Positions 40,719 through 49,136 are shown, counted from the stretch's first letter. The stretch is DNA of 64,000 bases from Streptomyces sp. Alt3 (GCF_030719215.1 NZ_CP120983.1:1674001-1738000); one strand, 5' to 3'. A program made the numbers and translations. The notes: generated by a model from the letters alone, not told the origin.

Positions 40719-41734
40719 TTCCTATCCCCCAACTCCATGGCCAGAGCTTCCCACAGGTAGGCGGTGGCCGTACCCAAACGTTCGAAGCGCTCGTCCATGC
40801 GAGCCGCGATCGATATCGAGGACGTAGATTCGAACTTGAGCGACTGCAGTCCGAGTACACGCCAGTCGCCCATGAGCGTCCGGCACAGATCGGAGACATA
40901 CTCCGGCGCTTCGGCCCGGCACAATGAATGTTCAAGCAGTTTCAAACTCGGGAGAACGTAGAGAACATTCACATGGTCGAAGATACGCCGTGCCACATTC
41001 CTGGAGACATCCCCTTCGCTCGCCATGGCCTCTCGGCACAGAAGCCTGTATTCGTGGATGGCGTTGAAATAACAGGAATTCGTGCGGAATGCCTCCGCTT
41101 GCCTCAGAAGGCCCATCGTCGCGAGGCCCCTGCTGTCGGCCACGTATTCACGCACCGCGACCAGTGTGTGGAGTCTCCCCATGTGATCGAGGGACTTAGA
41201 ACGTAGGCGGTCAAGAATTGCACCTTCGAATGCGGTGTCCGTCATCCAAGCAACACAGGAATAACGGCTGCGCTCATCAACGAGCGAGTCGAAGACCTTG
41301 ATCCATCTCAGATCTGCCGACTGCTCCAGGACCAAGACGGCGTGCATGAAGCCTGGATGGGATGAGTAGACATCGGCATAGTCCAGATGCGCGGAGTTGA
41401 CCCAGATGGCGACACCGGCGTGCTCGGCCAACAGGCCCTGCAGTTGCTCGCGCCACTCGTCCGGCTTGATCGCGACGGCTTGGGTCTCGTACCCGAGCGA
41501 AGTCAGGCCGGAGAGGATGACGGACTCCACTCCGAACACCAGTTCCGGATGTGACCGTTCATCCAGGCCAGCCTGGAGTAGATAGCCGCCTCCAGCCTCC
41601 ATGATGGCCGCCTCCTCGACCTGCCGACCAAGGAGTAGCGTCATCCGCTGGAGACTCCCCGAGAAGCAGTTGCGGGCCGCTACGGGGAATTGTTCGACTT
41701 TGCCCGCCTTCACGTGCTCGATGTCAGATCCCAT
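40715..41734 (-). CDS. BtrH-like acyltransferase
   Basis: ATG 41734 with GAGGG upstream; 339 aa. The opening MGSDIEHVKAGKVEQFPVAA leads into R-N-C23-F-S-G-S-L-Q-R-M-T-L-L-L-G, then MEAGGGYLLQAGLDERSHPE, which matches the N-terminal domain of butirosin BtrH (N-C-x-S-G-S-L-R). BtrH moves an aminoacyl group from carrier protein to an amine acceptor. The candidate nucleophile Cys23 is conserved. Here it probably releases or transfers the aminoacyl chain. The C-terminal helical half is divergent. Confidence 0.65.
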   Translation of the reverse strand: MGSDIEHVKAGKVEQFPVAARNCFSGSLQRMTLLLGRQVEEAAIMEAGGGYLLQAGLDERSHPELVFGVESVILSGLTSLGYETQAVAIKPDEWREQLQGLLAEHAGVAIWVNSAHLDYADVYSSHPGFMHAVLVLEQSADLRWIKVFDSLVDERSRYSCVAWMTDTAFEGAILDRLRSKSLDHMGRLHTLVAVREYVADSRGLATMGLLRQAEAFRTNSCYFNAIHEYRLLCREAMASEGDVSRNVARRIFDHVNVLYVLPSLKLLEHSLCRAEAPEYVSDLCRTLMGDWRVLGLQSLKFESTSSISIAARMDERFERLGTATAYLWEALAMELGDRK

Positions 41735-41744
41735 GAGCAGACCC

Positions 41745-42632
41745 TCAGATCTCGTCGAGCGCAGCGATGAGACGCTGAGGGTCGTGGTTCTCCGTTTGGG
41801 CCAGCAGGCCCAGCAGCATGCGCTCGATACCAAAGGCGATGCACATGGAATGCATCGCAGGGCCTTCCGCCGCGGTACCTATGCGAAAGGACGTAGTGAA
41901 CAGATCTTGGTGCAGGTTGCGAGAGCCGATGGCGACCTCGCTCCCATCGCCCCAGGGAACAGATATTTCCCTCTTGACGCCACGCGCGAGCTGCACCCTA
42001 CGCGTCACCTCTGCGCGGTCGCCGTAAAAGACGTCGTTCGCCGTGCTGACGGACACCTGACTGTGCAGCTTGCCGACCAGATCGACGGCTTCGTTGAACG
42101 CCGACTCGCCGTGGCCCATCACCAGGTCTTCATCTCCGATGAGGACGAACTCACGCATCGTGAAGCTCGCCAGCCGGAAGGCCTCGTGCGAGGGTTCGAA
42201 CCGATGGCAGGTCCCACGTGCCGTGTAGCAACGCAGGTCCCAGCGCTGGTTGATGTCCGAGAGGTGAGCGAACGTGTGGTAGCAGGTGGACGGGCTGAGC
42301 ACCCACTCGTCCTGCTTCGAAATCTCAACCGAAGCGACCTCATGGGGCGCCGCACTCATGGGAATACAGGGGAGCTTGTCGAAGAAGTCGATCGCCTCGA
42401 GCACTCCCCGCTGAACCAAAGTGGTACAGGAATGCGGAATAAGCGGGAAGCACTTCTCGAAGAAGCGAACCAGCGCGCGGTCCAGCGCCTCGAACGCTTC
42501 GAAGAGCGGACCGTGAAAACGGTAACCGATGAGCCCGGTATTATTCACTACCGATGAAATCAGATGCCGGGCATGCAATTCGTCGAGCATGGTGTCGCCG
42601 CACGCCTTGGAGATCTCCTGCGTTCCTTGCAT
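41745..42632 (-). CDS. aminoacyl-tRNA-synthetase-like amino acid:carrier-protein ligase
   Basis: 295 aa, too short for a synthetase and lacking a tRNA-binding domain. Class II motif 2 is TARG-T-C-H-R144-F-E146-P-S with R-E161-F, and motif 3 is I-A-F-G-I-E-R271-M-L-L-G-L. Candidate zinc ligands Cys117, Glu161 and Cys264 have spacing like that reported for the seryl-tRNA-synthetase-like Gly/Ala:carrier-protein ligases. These load an amino acid onto a phosphopantetheinyl carrier. ATG 42632 directly abuts the carrier gene 42633-42866, its obvious partner. Confidence 0.8.
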   Translation of the reverse strand: MQGTQEISKACGDTMLDELHARHLISSVVNNTGLIGYRFHGPLFEAFEALDRALVRFFEKCFPLIPHSCTTLVQRGVLEAIDFFDKLPCIPMSAAPHEVASVEISKQDEWVLSPSTCYHTFAHLSDINQRWDLRCYTARGTCHRFEPSHEAFRLASFTMREFVLIGDEDLVMGHGESAFNEAVDLVGKLHSQVSVSTANDVFYGDRAEVTRRVQLARGVKREISVPWGDGSEVAIGSRNLHQDLFTTSFRIGTAAEGPAMHSMCIAFGIERMLLGLLAQTENHDPQRLIAALDEI

Positions 42633-42866
42633 TCAGCCCGCCTCCCGGCTGACCGCAAGCCAAAGCTCTTCGACGGTTGCCACATTCGCCGAAACGTCAT
42701 CGCTCAACTCGATACTGTACTCGCTCTCTAGGTTCACGATGAGATCCATGAGTTTCAGCGAATCGACGCCCAGTTCATTCCGCAGGTTCTGCTCGCTGGT
42801 GATCACGAGATCCTCCGTAATTTCTGCGACGGACCGCAGTATGGCTTCGAATCGGGCATCGAACAT
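42633..42866 (-). CDS. free carrier protein 1
   Basis: 77 aa; ATG 42866. Phosphopantetheine site N-E-L-G-V-D-S36-L-K-L-M-D-L, then VNLESEYSIELSDDVSAN and VATVEELWLAV, the complete four-helix ACP pattern. Its stop adjoins the start of the amino-acid ligase, so it is the most likely aminoacyl carrier. No A or C domain is fused. Confidence 0.85.
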   Translation of the reverse strand: MFDARFEAILRSVAEITEDLVITSEQNLRNELGVDSLKLMDLIVNLESEYSIELSDDVSANVATVEELWLAVSREAG

Positions 42867-42956
42867 TGCCGCTCCACCTTCTTTCGTTCATATGGTGCGC
42901 CGGCCTGCAATCGGCGCAGGCTGCACGGCTCGAGGGGCGCGTCGGCCTACGTAGGG

Positions 42957-43208
42957 CTACGCAAGATACTTCAGTACCGTGATCCGTAGGCTACGGATAC
43001 TCTTGAAGGTCTCAAAAGAAAGATCCTCATCGGAGAGGGCGACATTGAAGGCTTGCTCCACTGCCACGAGGATTCCGATCGTACCCACCGAGTTCAAGCC
43101 GAAGTCCTTCAGGTTGTCATCCGGGTGGATAGGAATATGGGGTTCGATATCTGGGCAATACTCCCTGATAATGCCTTCCAACTGTGCATCAATCGTTTCT
43201 GTGCCCAT
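42957..43208 (-). CDS. free carrier protein 2
   Basis: ATG 43208 with GGAGG upstream; 83 aa. Site K-D-F-G-L-N-S40-V-G-T-I-G-I-L carries the phosphopantetheine serine; the helix II hydrophobics (GILVAVEQAFNVALSDEDL) are kept. First gene of the leftward operon, 67 bp after the 43275-43298 palindrome. Likely malonyl/polyketide carrier or a second aminoacyl carrier, given its divergence from carrier 1. Confidence 0.8.
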   Translation of the reverse strand: MGTETIDAQLEGIIREYCPDIEPHIPIHPDDNLKDFGLNSVGTIGILVAVEQAFNVALSDEDLSFETFKSIRSLRITVLKYLA

Positions 43209-43274
43209 GCGAGACCTCCTGCAGTAAGGAGTCGAAAGTCGTCCAGTTTCTCTGACTGTCCACTCCCAACCCTC

Positions 43275-43298
43275 CTTCGTCGAAACGCTTCGACGAAG
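43275..43298. promoter_or_regulatory. operator palindrome upstream of the leftward operon
   Basis: CTTCGTCGAA (43275-43284) ACGC TTCGACGAAG (43289-43298): perfect 10-bp arms with 4-bp centre; the core TCGAAACGCTTCGA is 43280-43293. It lies between the ABC transporter stop and the carrier-protein gene start, where the operon promoter must be. The G-A-A-A-C-G-C-T-T-C core looks like LacI/GalR-family operators. The same core recurs at 47539 and 50602. Confidence 0.6.
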
Positions 43299-43326
43299 CC
43301 ATGGCCGAAGATGGCTTCCCCTCGCG

Positions 43327-45120
43327 TCAGCTCGCCGTATAGGCAGTCGCCTGGATTCCATAAAGGTCGGCGTAGCGCCCGCCGAGAGCGAGCAGTTCCT
43401 CGTGAGTGCCCTGTTCGGCCAGGCGGCCCCGGTCCAGGACCAGGATGAGGTCGGCACCGCTGAGGGTTGAGAAACGGTGGGACACGATCACCGTGACGGC
43501 TCCGGTGCGGGCGGCGAGACTGCGGGCACGGTCCATGTAGCGCTGGAAGATCTCCTCCTCGCTGGGGGCGTCAAGCGACGCCGTCGGCTCATCGAGGACG
43601 AACAGGAGCGGGCTCTGACGCATGGCAGCGCGTGCCAACGCCGTCTTCTGCCACTGTCCCTCGGAGAGGTCGACGCCGCCGAGTTCCCTGCCGAGGCGGG
43701 TGTCCAGTCCCTCTGGAAGGCTGCCCACAACCGACTCGGCGTCCGCCGCGGCCACCGCCTCGGCGATCCGGCTGGGCTCGTCCTTGTGAGGCAGGTCGCC
43801 GAGGCCCACCGTCTCCGCGAAGACCGTGCGGAACCGGCCGAAGTCCTGGAAGGCGGCGCTGATGCGGGCGCGCCACGCATCAGTGTCCAGTGTGGCCAGG
43901 TCGTACCCGTCCACCGTGATCCGGCCGGAGTCGGGGCGGTAGAACTTGGCCAGCAGCTTGACCAGGGTCGTCTTGCCGGATCCGTACTCGCCCACGACCG
44001 CCACCACTGCTCCGGCCGGCAGCGTGCACGAGACCGCATCGAGCGCGGTGCGGTCGGTGCCGGGATAGGTGTACGTGACCTGCTCCAGGCGGATACCCTC
44101 GCGCAGTGAACCGGGGGCGGTCTCGGTCCCCCTGGTGCGGGCGCGGTCCCGGGCGGCGTAGGCCCTCAGCCACAGGAACGGTTCGACCAGACGCATCCCG
44201 TCGAGGGTCTCCCCGGCGCGGGCCAGGGTCTGCTGTACCGCCTGGCGCAGGGTGGCCGCCACCGTGATGGTGAGGACCACGTCCCCTGAGCTGCCCTGCC
44301 CGTGTGCGGCCTGCCACACCACCAGTCCGAGTCCGCCGCCGAAGCCCGTGGTGAAGACGGCCCAGCCGGCGGCCTTGACCGCCGACGCCCGCAGCCGGGC
44401 CCAGTAGCGTGCGCGCATCGCCCGATCCCAGGCGGCGGACTGCCGTTCGGCGAGCGCGGCGGTGGCGCCCGCGACCCGGATCTCCTTGCCGGCGCCGGCG
44501 TCGGTAGCCAGTTCGAAGAGATGGCGCTGCAGTCGGAAGTCCTCGGCGGTTTCAGTCTCCGCGGCGGTGACCAGGCGCTGGGCGCGGTAGTTGGCGAGCA
44601 GCGGCAGACAGGCAGCGGGCAGGAGCAGCAGCAGCCAGGGGCTGACCGTGCCGAGAAGGCAGAGCAGCACAACGAGCTGCAGGGTGTCGGCGAGCATACC
44701 GATGGCACCCCACAGACTGTTGGTGATCCCCCACGCGGAGCGGCTCACGGTGGTGACCCGGTCCAGGAAGTCGGTGCGCTCCAAGTGCTCCAGACCTTGC
44801 AGGGTGCCGATGTCGCGATAAATCTCGCTGTTCACGTCCGTAAAACCGACGCGCTCGACGGCCACCACCCGCAGGGTGCCGGACATGAGGCCGCTCATGT
44901 GGGAGACGGCATAACAGACGGCGGCTGCCGCGGCGCCGACGACTGCTGCCGTCCGGTTGCCGCCCGCCATCCCGTCCACAGCCCGCGCCAGGGCGACGGC
45001 GGTGCCGCTGGTCGCCACCACTCCGAGCGAGAGTACGGCGAGGTTCCCGGCAACGACGCCGGGCGTGCGGCGCCAGGACAGGGCGAAGAGTTCCGCCCAG
45101 AGGGACACGACGCGCTTCAT
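43327..45120 (-). CDS. ABC exporter half-transporter 1 (TMD-NBD fusion)
   Basis: 597 aa; ATG 45120 overlaps the upstream ABC stop (ATGA). Six membrane segments in residues ~20-310 precede the nucleotide-binding domain: Walker A G-E-Y-G-S-G-K-T-T, signature V-D-L-S-E-G-Q-W-Q, Walker B LLFVLDEPTASLD and H-loop IVSHRFS. The signature has Glu in place of the usual second Gly. Together with the following gene it forms a heterodimeric MsbA/lipid- or peptide-type exporter, the probable route out for the carrier-pathway product. Confidence 0.85.
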   Translation of the reverse strand: MKRVVSLWAELFALSWRRTPGVVAGNLAVLSLGVVATSGTAVALARAVDGMAGGNRTAAVVGAAAAAVCYAVSHMSGLMSGTLRVVAVERVGFTDVNSEIYRDIGTLQGLEHLERTDFLDRVTTVSRSAWGITNSLWGAIGMLADTLQLVVLLCLLGTVSPWLLLLLPAACLPLLANYRAQRLVTAAETETAEDFRLQRHLFELATDAGAGKEIRVAGATAALAERQSAAWDRAMRARYWARLRASAVKAAGWAVFTTGFGGGLGLVVWQAAHGQGSSGDVVLTITVAATLRQAVQQTLARAGETLDGMRLVEPFLWLRAYAARDRARTRGTETAPGSLREGIRLEQVTYTYPGTDRTALDAVSCTLPAGAVVAVVGEYGSGKTTLVKLLAKFYRPDSGRITVDGYDLATLDTDAWRARISAAFQDFGRFRTVFAETVGLGDLPHKDEPSRIAEAVAAADAESVVGSLPEGLDTRLGRELGGVDLSEGQWQKTALARAAMRQSPLLFVLDEPTASLDAPSEEEIFQRYMDRARSLAARTGAVTVIVSHRFSTLSGADLILVLDRGRLAEQGTHEELLALGGRYADLYGIQATAYTAS

Positions 45121-46964
45121 GCCGATTCTCCTTGGGTGGTTGCCGTCCCGGGACGATCGTCCGGCGGGCCGTCGAGCCGGTCGTCGTAGCCCCGCCGGAA
45201 CCGTTCGGCCTGGATGTGGAACATCTCCGCGTACGTTCCGCCGAGCGCCATCAGCTCGTCATGGGTGCCCTGCTCGGTGATGCGGCCGCCGTCGAGGAGC
45301 ACGATGCGGTCCGCCTGGCGGACGGTGGACAGGCGGTGCGAGATCAGGACCACGCCTGTGTCTCCCCTGCGCCGTGCCAGTCGCGCGAACACGTCGAACT
45401 CGGTGCGGACGTCGAGATGGGCGGTCGGCTCGTCCAGCACGAGAAGGCCGGCCCCGCTGTGCACGGCGTACAGGGCGCGGGCAAGGACGATCTGCTGCCA
45501 CTGCCCGCCGGACAGGTCGACGCCGCCGGTCCGGCTACGCGCCAGCGGCGTGTCCCAGCCTGCGGGCAGCCGCTGCAACACAGGGCTGAGACCGGCGTCG
45601 GCCGCGGCCCTGGCCAGTGCTTGCTCGTCGCGAGGCCGGTCGGCCCGGCCGAGGACGACGTTCTCCGCCGCGCTGAGTTCGTAGCGGACGAAGTCCTGGA
45701 AGACCATGGAGACATGGCGCCGCCATGTCTCTGGCCCGAGATCGGCCAGGTCCGTTCCGCCCGCCGTGATCCGTCCGGAGGTGGGGGTGTAGAGGCCGGC
45801 CAGCAGTTTGATGAGGGTGGACTTTCCGGCGCCGTTCATTCCGACGATCGCGAGGAGTTCACCGGGTGCGATCTCGAGGTCCAAGCGATCGAGCACGGTG
45901 CGGTCAGTGCCCGGGTAGCGGAAGGAGACGTCCTCGAACCGTACGGTGAAGGGACCTTCGGCGAGGTCCGCCGCCCCGGCCGCCGGCCTCACGGGCAGCA
46001 GACGTTCCAGTTCGGCGGTGGCCTCCAGACAGGCTCGGGCTCCCACGACATCGCGGGGATCGCAGTACTCGGCGAGCGTGAACAGCGACCAGCCCGCGCT
46101 GAGTGCCGCCGTCGCCGCCGCGACCGTGCTCTCCCCGCCGGCCGCCGAGGAGGCCGCCGGGACGAACACGCACAGCAGCACCGCCAGGACGACCGCACCA
46201 TGGGCGAGGCAGCGCCACAGATGCCGAATGTGCTCCCGCCACACCGGTTCGAACATCTCCAGCAGATGGTGGCGCATGCGGCCCACCATCCATTCGCCGA
46301 GACCGAAGACGCGTACGTCCTTGCCAGCCCCCCCCGACGCCAGGGCGGAGGCCCATACCATCATCTGGTCCCACGCCCCGGTCCCGGCGAGCCAGCGGCG
46401 GACGAAGGCGGAAATGGAGCGGCCGAAATGCACCCTCAGGGCGACGGCGGGAACCACCAGGACCGGCACCGCCCACCAGGCATAGCCAGCCAGGACGACG
46501 GCCGAGGCACCGAAGCCGACGGCCGCGCAGAGCAGCCGGAGCTGGGCGACGGCCCCGTCCGACGGTTTGCGCTCTGTCCAGTTCTCGGGATCGGCTGCGG
46601 CGGTACGCAGCAGTTGCCGGGTGCCGGGCCGCTCCAGTACCTCCAGCGTCGGCGTGCTGGCCGCGCGCAGCAGCAGCCGTCTGCGGTGGTCGCCGTCGGC
46701 CCGCGCGCGGGCCAGGAAGTCGAGCGGTTCGGTGAGGCACTCCAGGAGGTGGGTGCCGAGCAGCAGCCCGGTGAAGGCCAGCAGCGGCCAAAGCACGGCC
46801 TGCCACAGTTCCTCGCCGGGGACGCCGCGCACGCGTCCGACCAGTTCTCCCATGGCGAGTGCGGTGGCGGCCGGCAGCAGGGCCTGTAGCAGCAGGAGGG
46901 TGAGAAGCGCGGTGAGGAGGACGGGCCCGGCGGCTCGCAGCGGGCGGAGGAAGACGATGCGCAT
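45117..46964 (-). CDS. ABC exporter half-transporter 2 (TMD-NBD fusion)
   Basis: ATG 46964 (MRIVFLRPLRAAGPVLLTAL); 615 aa. N-terminal TMD with strong hydrophobic segments (ALLTLLLLQALLPAATALAM, FTGLLLGTHLLECL, VVLAGYAWWAVPVLVVPAVA), then NBD: Walker A G-M-N-G-A-G-K-S-T, canonical L-S-G-G-Q signature in V-D-L-S-G-G-Q-W-Q, Walker B LLVLDEPTAHLD, H-loop LISHRLS. It pairs with the coupled transporter gene 3'. Two bases separate it from the carrier-protein gene 46967-47245. Confidence 0.85.
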   Translation of the reverse strand: MRIVFLRPLRAAGPVLLTALLTLLLLQALLPAATALAMGELVGRVRGVPGEELWQAVLWPLLAFTGLLLGTHLLECLTEPLDFLARARADGDHRRRLLLRAASTPTLEVLERPGTRQLLRTAAADPENWTERKPSDGAVAQLRLLCAAVGFGASAVVLAGYAWWAVPVLVVPAVALRVHFGRSISAFVRRWLAGTGAWDQMMVWASALASGGAGKDVRVFGLGEWMVGRMRHHLLEMFEPVWREHIRHLWRCLAHGAVVLAVLLCVFVPAASSAAGGESTVAAATAALSAGWSLFTLAEYCDPRDVVGARACLEATAELERLLPVRPAAGAADLAEGPFTVRFEDVSFRYPGTDRTVLDRLDLEIAPGELLAIVGMNGAGKSTLIKLLAGLYTPTSGRITAGGTDLADLGPETWRRHVSMVFQDFVRYELSAAENVVLGRADRPRDEQALARAAADAGLSPVLQRLPAGWDTPLARSRTGGVDLSGGQWQQIVLARALYAVHSGAGLLVLDEPTAHLDVRTEFDVFARLARRRGDTGVVLISHRLSTVRQADRIVLLDGGRITEQGTHDELMALGGTYAEMFHIQAERFRRGYDDRLDGPPDDRPGTATTQGESA

Positions 46965-46966
46965 GG

Positions 46967-47245
46967 TCAGCCTGCGGCCAGCTCGGCGGCGAGGTAGCGG
47001 GTGAGCGCCTCGATGGTGGGGTGGTCCCAGGCCAGCGTGGACTCCGCTTCCAGTCCGTAGCGCTCCTCGACCTCGCCGCACAGGGACAGGGCGTGGATCG
47101 AGTCCATGCCGAGGTCGCTGAGCTTGTGCTCCGGATCGAAGCCGAGCGGGTTGTCCTGGTCCAGAGGGTAACCGAGGAGCATCTCGATGCCGCTGCCGTC
47201 CCGTGTGAAGCCAACCGCCGTGTTCTGCTCGGTGCCGATACTCAT
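46967..47245 (-). CDS. free carrier protein 3
   Basis: 92 aa; ATG 47245. Phosphopantetheine site S-D-L-G-M-D-S49-I-H-A-L-S-L-C-G-E, then VEERYGLEAESTLAWDHPT and IEALTRYLAAELAAG. The N-terminal ~30 residues (MSIGTEQNTAVGFTRDGSGI) extend beyond a usual ACP. It precedes the two ABC transporter genes in one operon. Its start overlaps the stop of an acyl-CoA-dehydrogenase fragment (ATGA), so this unit was once longer. Confidence 0.85.
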   Translation of the reverse strand: MSIGTEQNTAVGFTRDGSGIEMLLGYPLDQDNPLGFDPEHKLSDLGMDSIHALSLCGEVEERYGLEAESTLAWDHPTIEALTRYLAAELAAG

Positions 47246-47415
47246 GCCTGCGCCTCCGCAAGTCGTGCCGTCAGCGGCGAGAAGAGCTCGCCGCAGTCGT
47301 AGCTAGGTAAGGAGCTGCTTCGGTGCTGGCGCGCGAACTCCACGGCGAGCCGCAGCGCCCGGTCGCCCGCGCCGAGCGAGAGCCCCGCACCGAGTGTGTG
47401 GGTGATCTGGAGGCC
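47242..47415 (-). pseudogene. 3' remnant of an acyl-CoA dehydrogenase gene
   Basis: Frame reads GLQITHTLGAGLSLGAGDRA LRLAVEFARQHRSSSLPSYD in two pieces, matching the acyl-CoA-dehydrogenase helix with T-L-G-A-G-L-S-L-G-A-G-D-R-A-L-R-L-A-V-E-F-A-R-Q. An in-frame TAG just upstream (about 47416) ends the homology and there is no start. The stop overlaps carrier 3 start, so the parent gene was cotranslated with it before truncation. Confidence 0.6.
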
Positions 47416-47538
47416 CTAAGAAAACGGTCTCCACGCCCGTCCTCGCATAAGAACCCCATCGAGACGCCACGCCAGCATCGCTGACCAGCAGGAATCAGGA
47501 TGATGGGGCTTCATCGATCGTGAACAGGAGTCGATTTG

Positions 47539-47552
47539 TCGAAGCGCTTCGA
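47539..47552. promoter_or_regulatory. operator palindrome copy 2
   Basis: TCGAAGCGCTTCGA, a perfect 14-bp palindrome differing from the 43280 copy only in its centre (AGCGCT instead of AACGCT). It is 123 bp upstream of a strong promoter candidate and 210 bp before the methyltransferase start. Bases 47416-47538 between the dehydrogenase remnant and this site show no gene. Confidence 0.6.
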
Positions 47553-47674
47553 TCGCCTAATCCTTGCGGCTAACAACCAGCCGTGTCAATGGGACTGGGG
47601 CCTGCATGCGTCCCTTGCGTCGGGGAATGTCCATTTTTCGACGGCATTTTCCCTGAAGGTATTCCTAATAAGTG

Positions 47675-47704
47675 TTGACAGGCTCGCGAGACGCCCCCTA
47701 TGGT
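47675..47704 (+). promoter_or_regulatory. sigma-70-type promoter for the methyltransferase
   Basis: TTGACA (47675-47680), an 18-bp spacer, and TATGGT (47699-47704) match the HrdB/sigma-70 pattern. It lies 59 bp before the methyltransferase start codon (47763). The surrounding sequence (47620-47745) is AT-rich compared with the rest of the window. Confidence 0.55.
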
Positions 47705-47762
47705 CAGCGCTCAAGCTAAATTCATCTATTAATTCACATTCTCCGGTATGTGTGGGAGCGGC

Positions 47763-48413
47763 ATGGAAGAGCGTTATCTAGTGCGCTGGTTCGATATGAT
47801 CCGTGGCTTCTCCAAGGAGATTTGGGATCACGTGCAACACGGTGATGAATCTATTTCCGAACTGTCGTCGAGTGTTCCTGAGTTGGCGCACCTCATGCAC
47901 TTGGTCGAAACGTACGAGGTGCAGTCCGTAATAGAGGTCGGCTTCAACATCGGTTTCTCGAGTCATGCGTTCCTTAGTGCGTCCGACAGTGTCCAGGTGG
48001 TGTCGTTCGACCATCCCAAAAACCTGGCGTCGCCTATCGCCAAGCAGTTCATCGATCAGAGGTTCCCCGGCCGTCACCGACTGATTGTGGAGGACTCCCG
48101 TACGGCTCTTCCCAAGTACCTCGCGGAGCACGGGGAGTCGCTCTTCGATATGGCTTTCGTTGACGGCGGCCACGAATACGACGTGGTGAAGCCCGACCTC
48201 GGGAACTGCCAACTTCTGTGCCGGCCGGGGAGCCTGGTCGTGGTCGACGACCTCACCCCGTGGGTTCCCTGGGGTGTCGGCCCCACGCGTGCCTGGAGCG
48301 AGGCGCTGGACGCGGGGGACGTCATGCAGGAGGAGATCTACCGGGACGGCGTCTTGGCTGACCGTGTTGAAGGCCCCGCGGACCGCGTCTGGGTTCAGGG
48401 GCGCTTCAAGTAG
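47763..48413 (+). CDS. class I SAM methyltransferase (methyltransferase-24-like)
   Basis: ATG 47763 follows GGGAGCGGC; an ATG at 47748 is in the same frame. 216 aa. Motif I: VQSVIEVGFNIGFSSHAFLS; acidic binding region VVSFDHPKN; motif with metal-type D-x-x-H: MAFVDGGHEYDVVKPDLGNC; RPGSLVVVDDLTPWVPW. This is the O-methyltransferase/cephalosporin-hydroxylase-like subgroup (F-V-D-G-x-H-x-Y). It is the first gene of the rightward unit and is followed by a carrier protein gene, so it may methylate a carrier-bound intermediate. Confidence 0.75.
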   Translation: MEERYLVRWFDMIRGFSKEIWDHVQHGDESISELSSSVPELAHLMHLVETYEVQSVIEVGFNIGFSSHAFLSASDSVQVVSFDHPKNLASPIAKQFIDQRFPGRHRLIVEDSRTALPKYLAEHGESLFDMAFVDGGHEYDVVKPDLGNCQLLCRPGSLVVVDDLTPWVPWGVGPTRAWSEALDAGDVMQEEIYRDGVLADRVEGPADRVWVQGRFK

Positions 48414-48437
48414 GGGTTCTCAGGCCCGAGTCCGTTA

Positions 48438-49136
48438 GTGAGATGCTCCGTGTTCGAAGGCAACGCAGTTCGCGGAGTGGTCGAAGAGGCGTGGGATGCC
48501 GTACTCGGAGGAGCAGGACTCGCAGGGGAAAGGGTTTTCTTCGAACTGGGCAGAAGTTCACTTTCTGCGCTCGATCTCATGGCGCGTGCGGAAGAGCCAT
48601 GGAGCATCGATTTTCCGCTTGAGCTGCTGTTCAGTGAGCTTCTTCGAGATGGCCGCCGATCAGGTGACGGTTCACAGAGCGCAACGAGCGAGGCCCCCGG
48701 GCTGTTGATCGAGTTTTCTGACCTCTCAATCACGCTGCTCGGGGGCCTCATTGGTCATCTATCCTGCCGCACTCGACCTGCCGCGTGCGCTCGTGGAGTG
48801 GGTAAAAATGCTCGTGAGGGCGATCGGCGCTGCAAGCTTCGCCCGTCGCAGCGTGCGATGGCGGCACTGGTTGCGGCGTGTGATCCAGGGGTTCGTAGCC
48901 GAATCTGGGCACCCTCACCTGGAGCACCACCGCCGGGAGTTCGGCGAGGACGTCACCTACGACGATCGGATCGACCGGGGGCGGGCCGAGGCGGGATCCC
49001 AAGGCGTGGATCGAGCGACTGGTTCAACCCGGCCCGCCGTGCGGCCATAGCGGACGAGCCCCTGTTCGGCTTCGCCTTCAACCGCCGAAGCGACCCGAGG
49101 CCGCCGAGGTGGGCTGCTTATATCTGCAGTTGCTAG
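48438..49136 (+). CDS. free carrier protein 4, 3' end replaced by IS remnant
   Basis: GTG 48438. The first ~85 residues are a peptidyl-carrier domain: VRGVVEEAWDAVLGGAGL, AGERVFFELGRS-S41-LSALDL (normally F-F-E-L-G-G-x-S-L) and DFPLELLFSE, with Ser41 as the phosphopantetheine site. From about 48660 the frame passes through an IS scar and the protein continues as unrelated sequence to 49136. The domain core may still fold, but helix IV is compromised. Confidence 0.55.
   Translation: MRCSVFEGNAVRGVVEEAWDAVLGGAGLAGERVFFELGRSSLSALDLMARAEEPWSIDFPLELLFSELLRDGRRSGDGSQSATSEAPGLLIEFSDLSITLLGGLIGHLSCRTRPAACARGVGKNAREGDRRCKLRPSQRAMAALVAACDPGVRSRIWAPSPGAPPPGVRRGRHLRRSDRPGAGRGGIPRRGSSDWFNPARRAAIADEPLFGFAFNRRSDPRPPRWAAYICSC
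48690..48890 (+). mobile_element. IS5-family remnant with terminal hairpin
   Basis: GAGGCCCCCG (48690-48699) and CGGGGGCCTC (48740-48749) form a perfect 10-bp inverted repeat, followed at once by transposase-like sequence: VIYPAALDLPRALVEWVKML in one frame (from 48754) and REGDRRCKLRPSQRAMAALV in another. This is the start of a typical Streptomyces IS5-family transposase, broken by a frameshift and truncated after ~45 codons. It cut the end of carrier 4. Confidence 0.6.

Noticed and set aside
45132..46889. 585-codon plus-strand frame
   Set aside because: Antisense of an ABC transporter with all NBD motifs; typical GC-skew shadow.
47536..47781. 81-codon frame starting at the palindrome
   Set aside because: It overlaps the operator, the -35/-10 promoter and the methyltransferase start; no ribosome site or domain.
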